From: JBMNQI01 sp050944055 | GTDB lineage: Bacteria > Bacillota > Clostridia > Oscillospirales > Oscillospiraceae | Reading direction: 5' to 3' | DNA length: 64,000 nucleotides | Assembly (NCBI GenBank): GCA_050944055.1 | Contig: JBMNQI010000001.1 | Location: 1 to 64,000 of the forward strand | Shown here: in pieces, positions 63,630-64,000 of the stretch | How the letters are laid out: each line of letters starts with the position of its first letter | Position numbering within the stretch: position 1 is the stretch's first letter | Notes under the pieces: model-generated | Seen by the model: the letters and a program-made list of their open reading frames with translations, nothing else | The model's database searches: none | What the model was told of the DNA's origin: nothing | Program-made: the position numbers and the translations under genes

Positions 63630-64000
63630 ATGATAAGGACAGCGGCGACCGTCCTATGCTTCATGCTTTTCCTTGTAATTATCGGAACAGTTATCGACTC
63701 CCAGCTTGATGCCGCCGCAAAGTACGGGGACGCGGGGTTTTCCGCCAATGCCGCCGCAGCGTCCTATAACCCGTATTCGGAAGATTCAGACGCCATGTTC
63801 AGGAGGCTTTTAAACCTGGATGAGGACGACGTGCTGCTTGTCGTGGCGGGCGAAAATGTTACCGTAGGCTATTTTTGTTATTGGATTATCTATATCATAG
63901 AAAACTATTATAACGGCAGCGTCGACTGGACAAAAGACGTGGGCGGCATTTCCATATCCGAATATTTAAAAGCCATGGCACGGGACGTGGCTGCAGCAAG
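63630..64000 (+). CDS. Secreted or membrane-anchored protein, partial (possible foldase)
   Basis: Incomplete gene cut by the window end. AGGAGG lies 9 nt before the ATG. About 123 residues are visible: an N-terminal hydrophobic segment (LCFMLFLVIIGTVI), an Ala-rich stretch, and the segment DDVLLVVAGENVTVGYFCYW. The last segment resembles the start of the SurA/PrsA-type N-terminal domain of peptidyl-prolyl isomerases, which often begins with VNGExIT. That is suggestive only. The visible part cannot settle function. Confidence 0.55.
   Translation, partial: MIRTAATVLCFMLFLVIIGTVIDSQLDAAAKYGDAGFSANAAAASYNPYSEDSDAMFRRLLNLDEDDVLLVVAGENVTVGYFCYWIIYIIENYYNGSVDWTKDVGGISISEYLKAMARDVAAA

Noticed and set aside
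1..64000. CRISPR arrays, insertion sequences, prophage or integrative elements
   Set aside because: No regularly spaced direct repeats, transposase, integrase or phage structural genes were seen in the window.

Overview
The window is a gene-dense chromosomal stretch (roughly 55% GC by eye) from a spore-forming anaerobic member of the Clostridia (Firmicutes). Sporulation is shown by dipicolinate synthase (dpaA/dpaB) and the complete spoIIAA-spoIIAB-sigF operon. Anaerobic life is suggested by desulfoferrodoxin, a FeoA-FeoB fusion, a glycyl-radical-enzyme homologue and FabK-type fatty acid synthesis. Low-GC Gram-positive style is seen in strong AGGAGG ribosome binding sites, consensus sigma-A promoters with 17-nt spacers, and the order rimP-nusA-rnpM-L7Ae-infB-rbfA-nrnA-truB-ribF. 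I cannot name the genus from sequence alone. No tRNA, rRNA, CRISPR array, transposase or prophage gene was seen.

Layout. 1-5.3 kb: the end of an mreB-type gene, a MarR regulator, dpaAB, murC and a zinc-ribbon protein with a duplicated beta domain. 5.4-8.5 kb: desulfoferrodoxin, an FMN riboswitch with ribU, and a divergent solitary GroEL. 8.9-13.6 kb (minus strand): a DUF815 ATPase, a CDF transporter and FeoAB. 13.7-19.5 kb: valS with a structured leader, folC and the spoIIA operon. 19.5-24.8 kb: a secreted beta-propeller protein, a MATE pump, a small ArsC-like protein, trmB and a TetR regulator. 25-35.2 kb: one long type II fatty acid operon (acpP, fabK, fabD, fabG, fabF, accB, fabZ, accC, accD, accA) followed by a thioesterase and an acyl-CoA synthetase. 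35.3-42.1 kb (minus strand): a polyamine operon (speD, speA, speE, speB, carboxy(nor)spermidine dehydrogenase and decarboxylase). 42.3-50.3 kb: the nusA-infB operon through ribF. 50.3-63.5 kb: tagA-like, tmk, DJ-1-like, a tiny Cys-rich protein, mltG, alaS, a HIT protein, comEC, holA, rnmV-like and a glycyl-radical-enzyme homologue. The window ends inside a secreted protein gene.

Most genes are housekeeping. The most interesting signals are regulatory or are enzymes lacking a key residue. The polyamine operon is preceded by a leader of about 395 nt that has its own promoter, a closed multi-stem domain and an intrinsic terminator 31 nt before speD; this looks like an attenuator or riboswitch of a class I cannot identify. 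The fatty acid operon carries a perfect 19-bp inverted repeat starting in its -10 box, next to a divergently transcribed TetR regulator. The GroEL has Cys where the ATPase Asp87 should be, and the glycyl-radical-enzyme homologue has Thr where the radical Gly should be. The polyamine operon encodes two complete routes from putrescine to spermidine.
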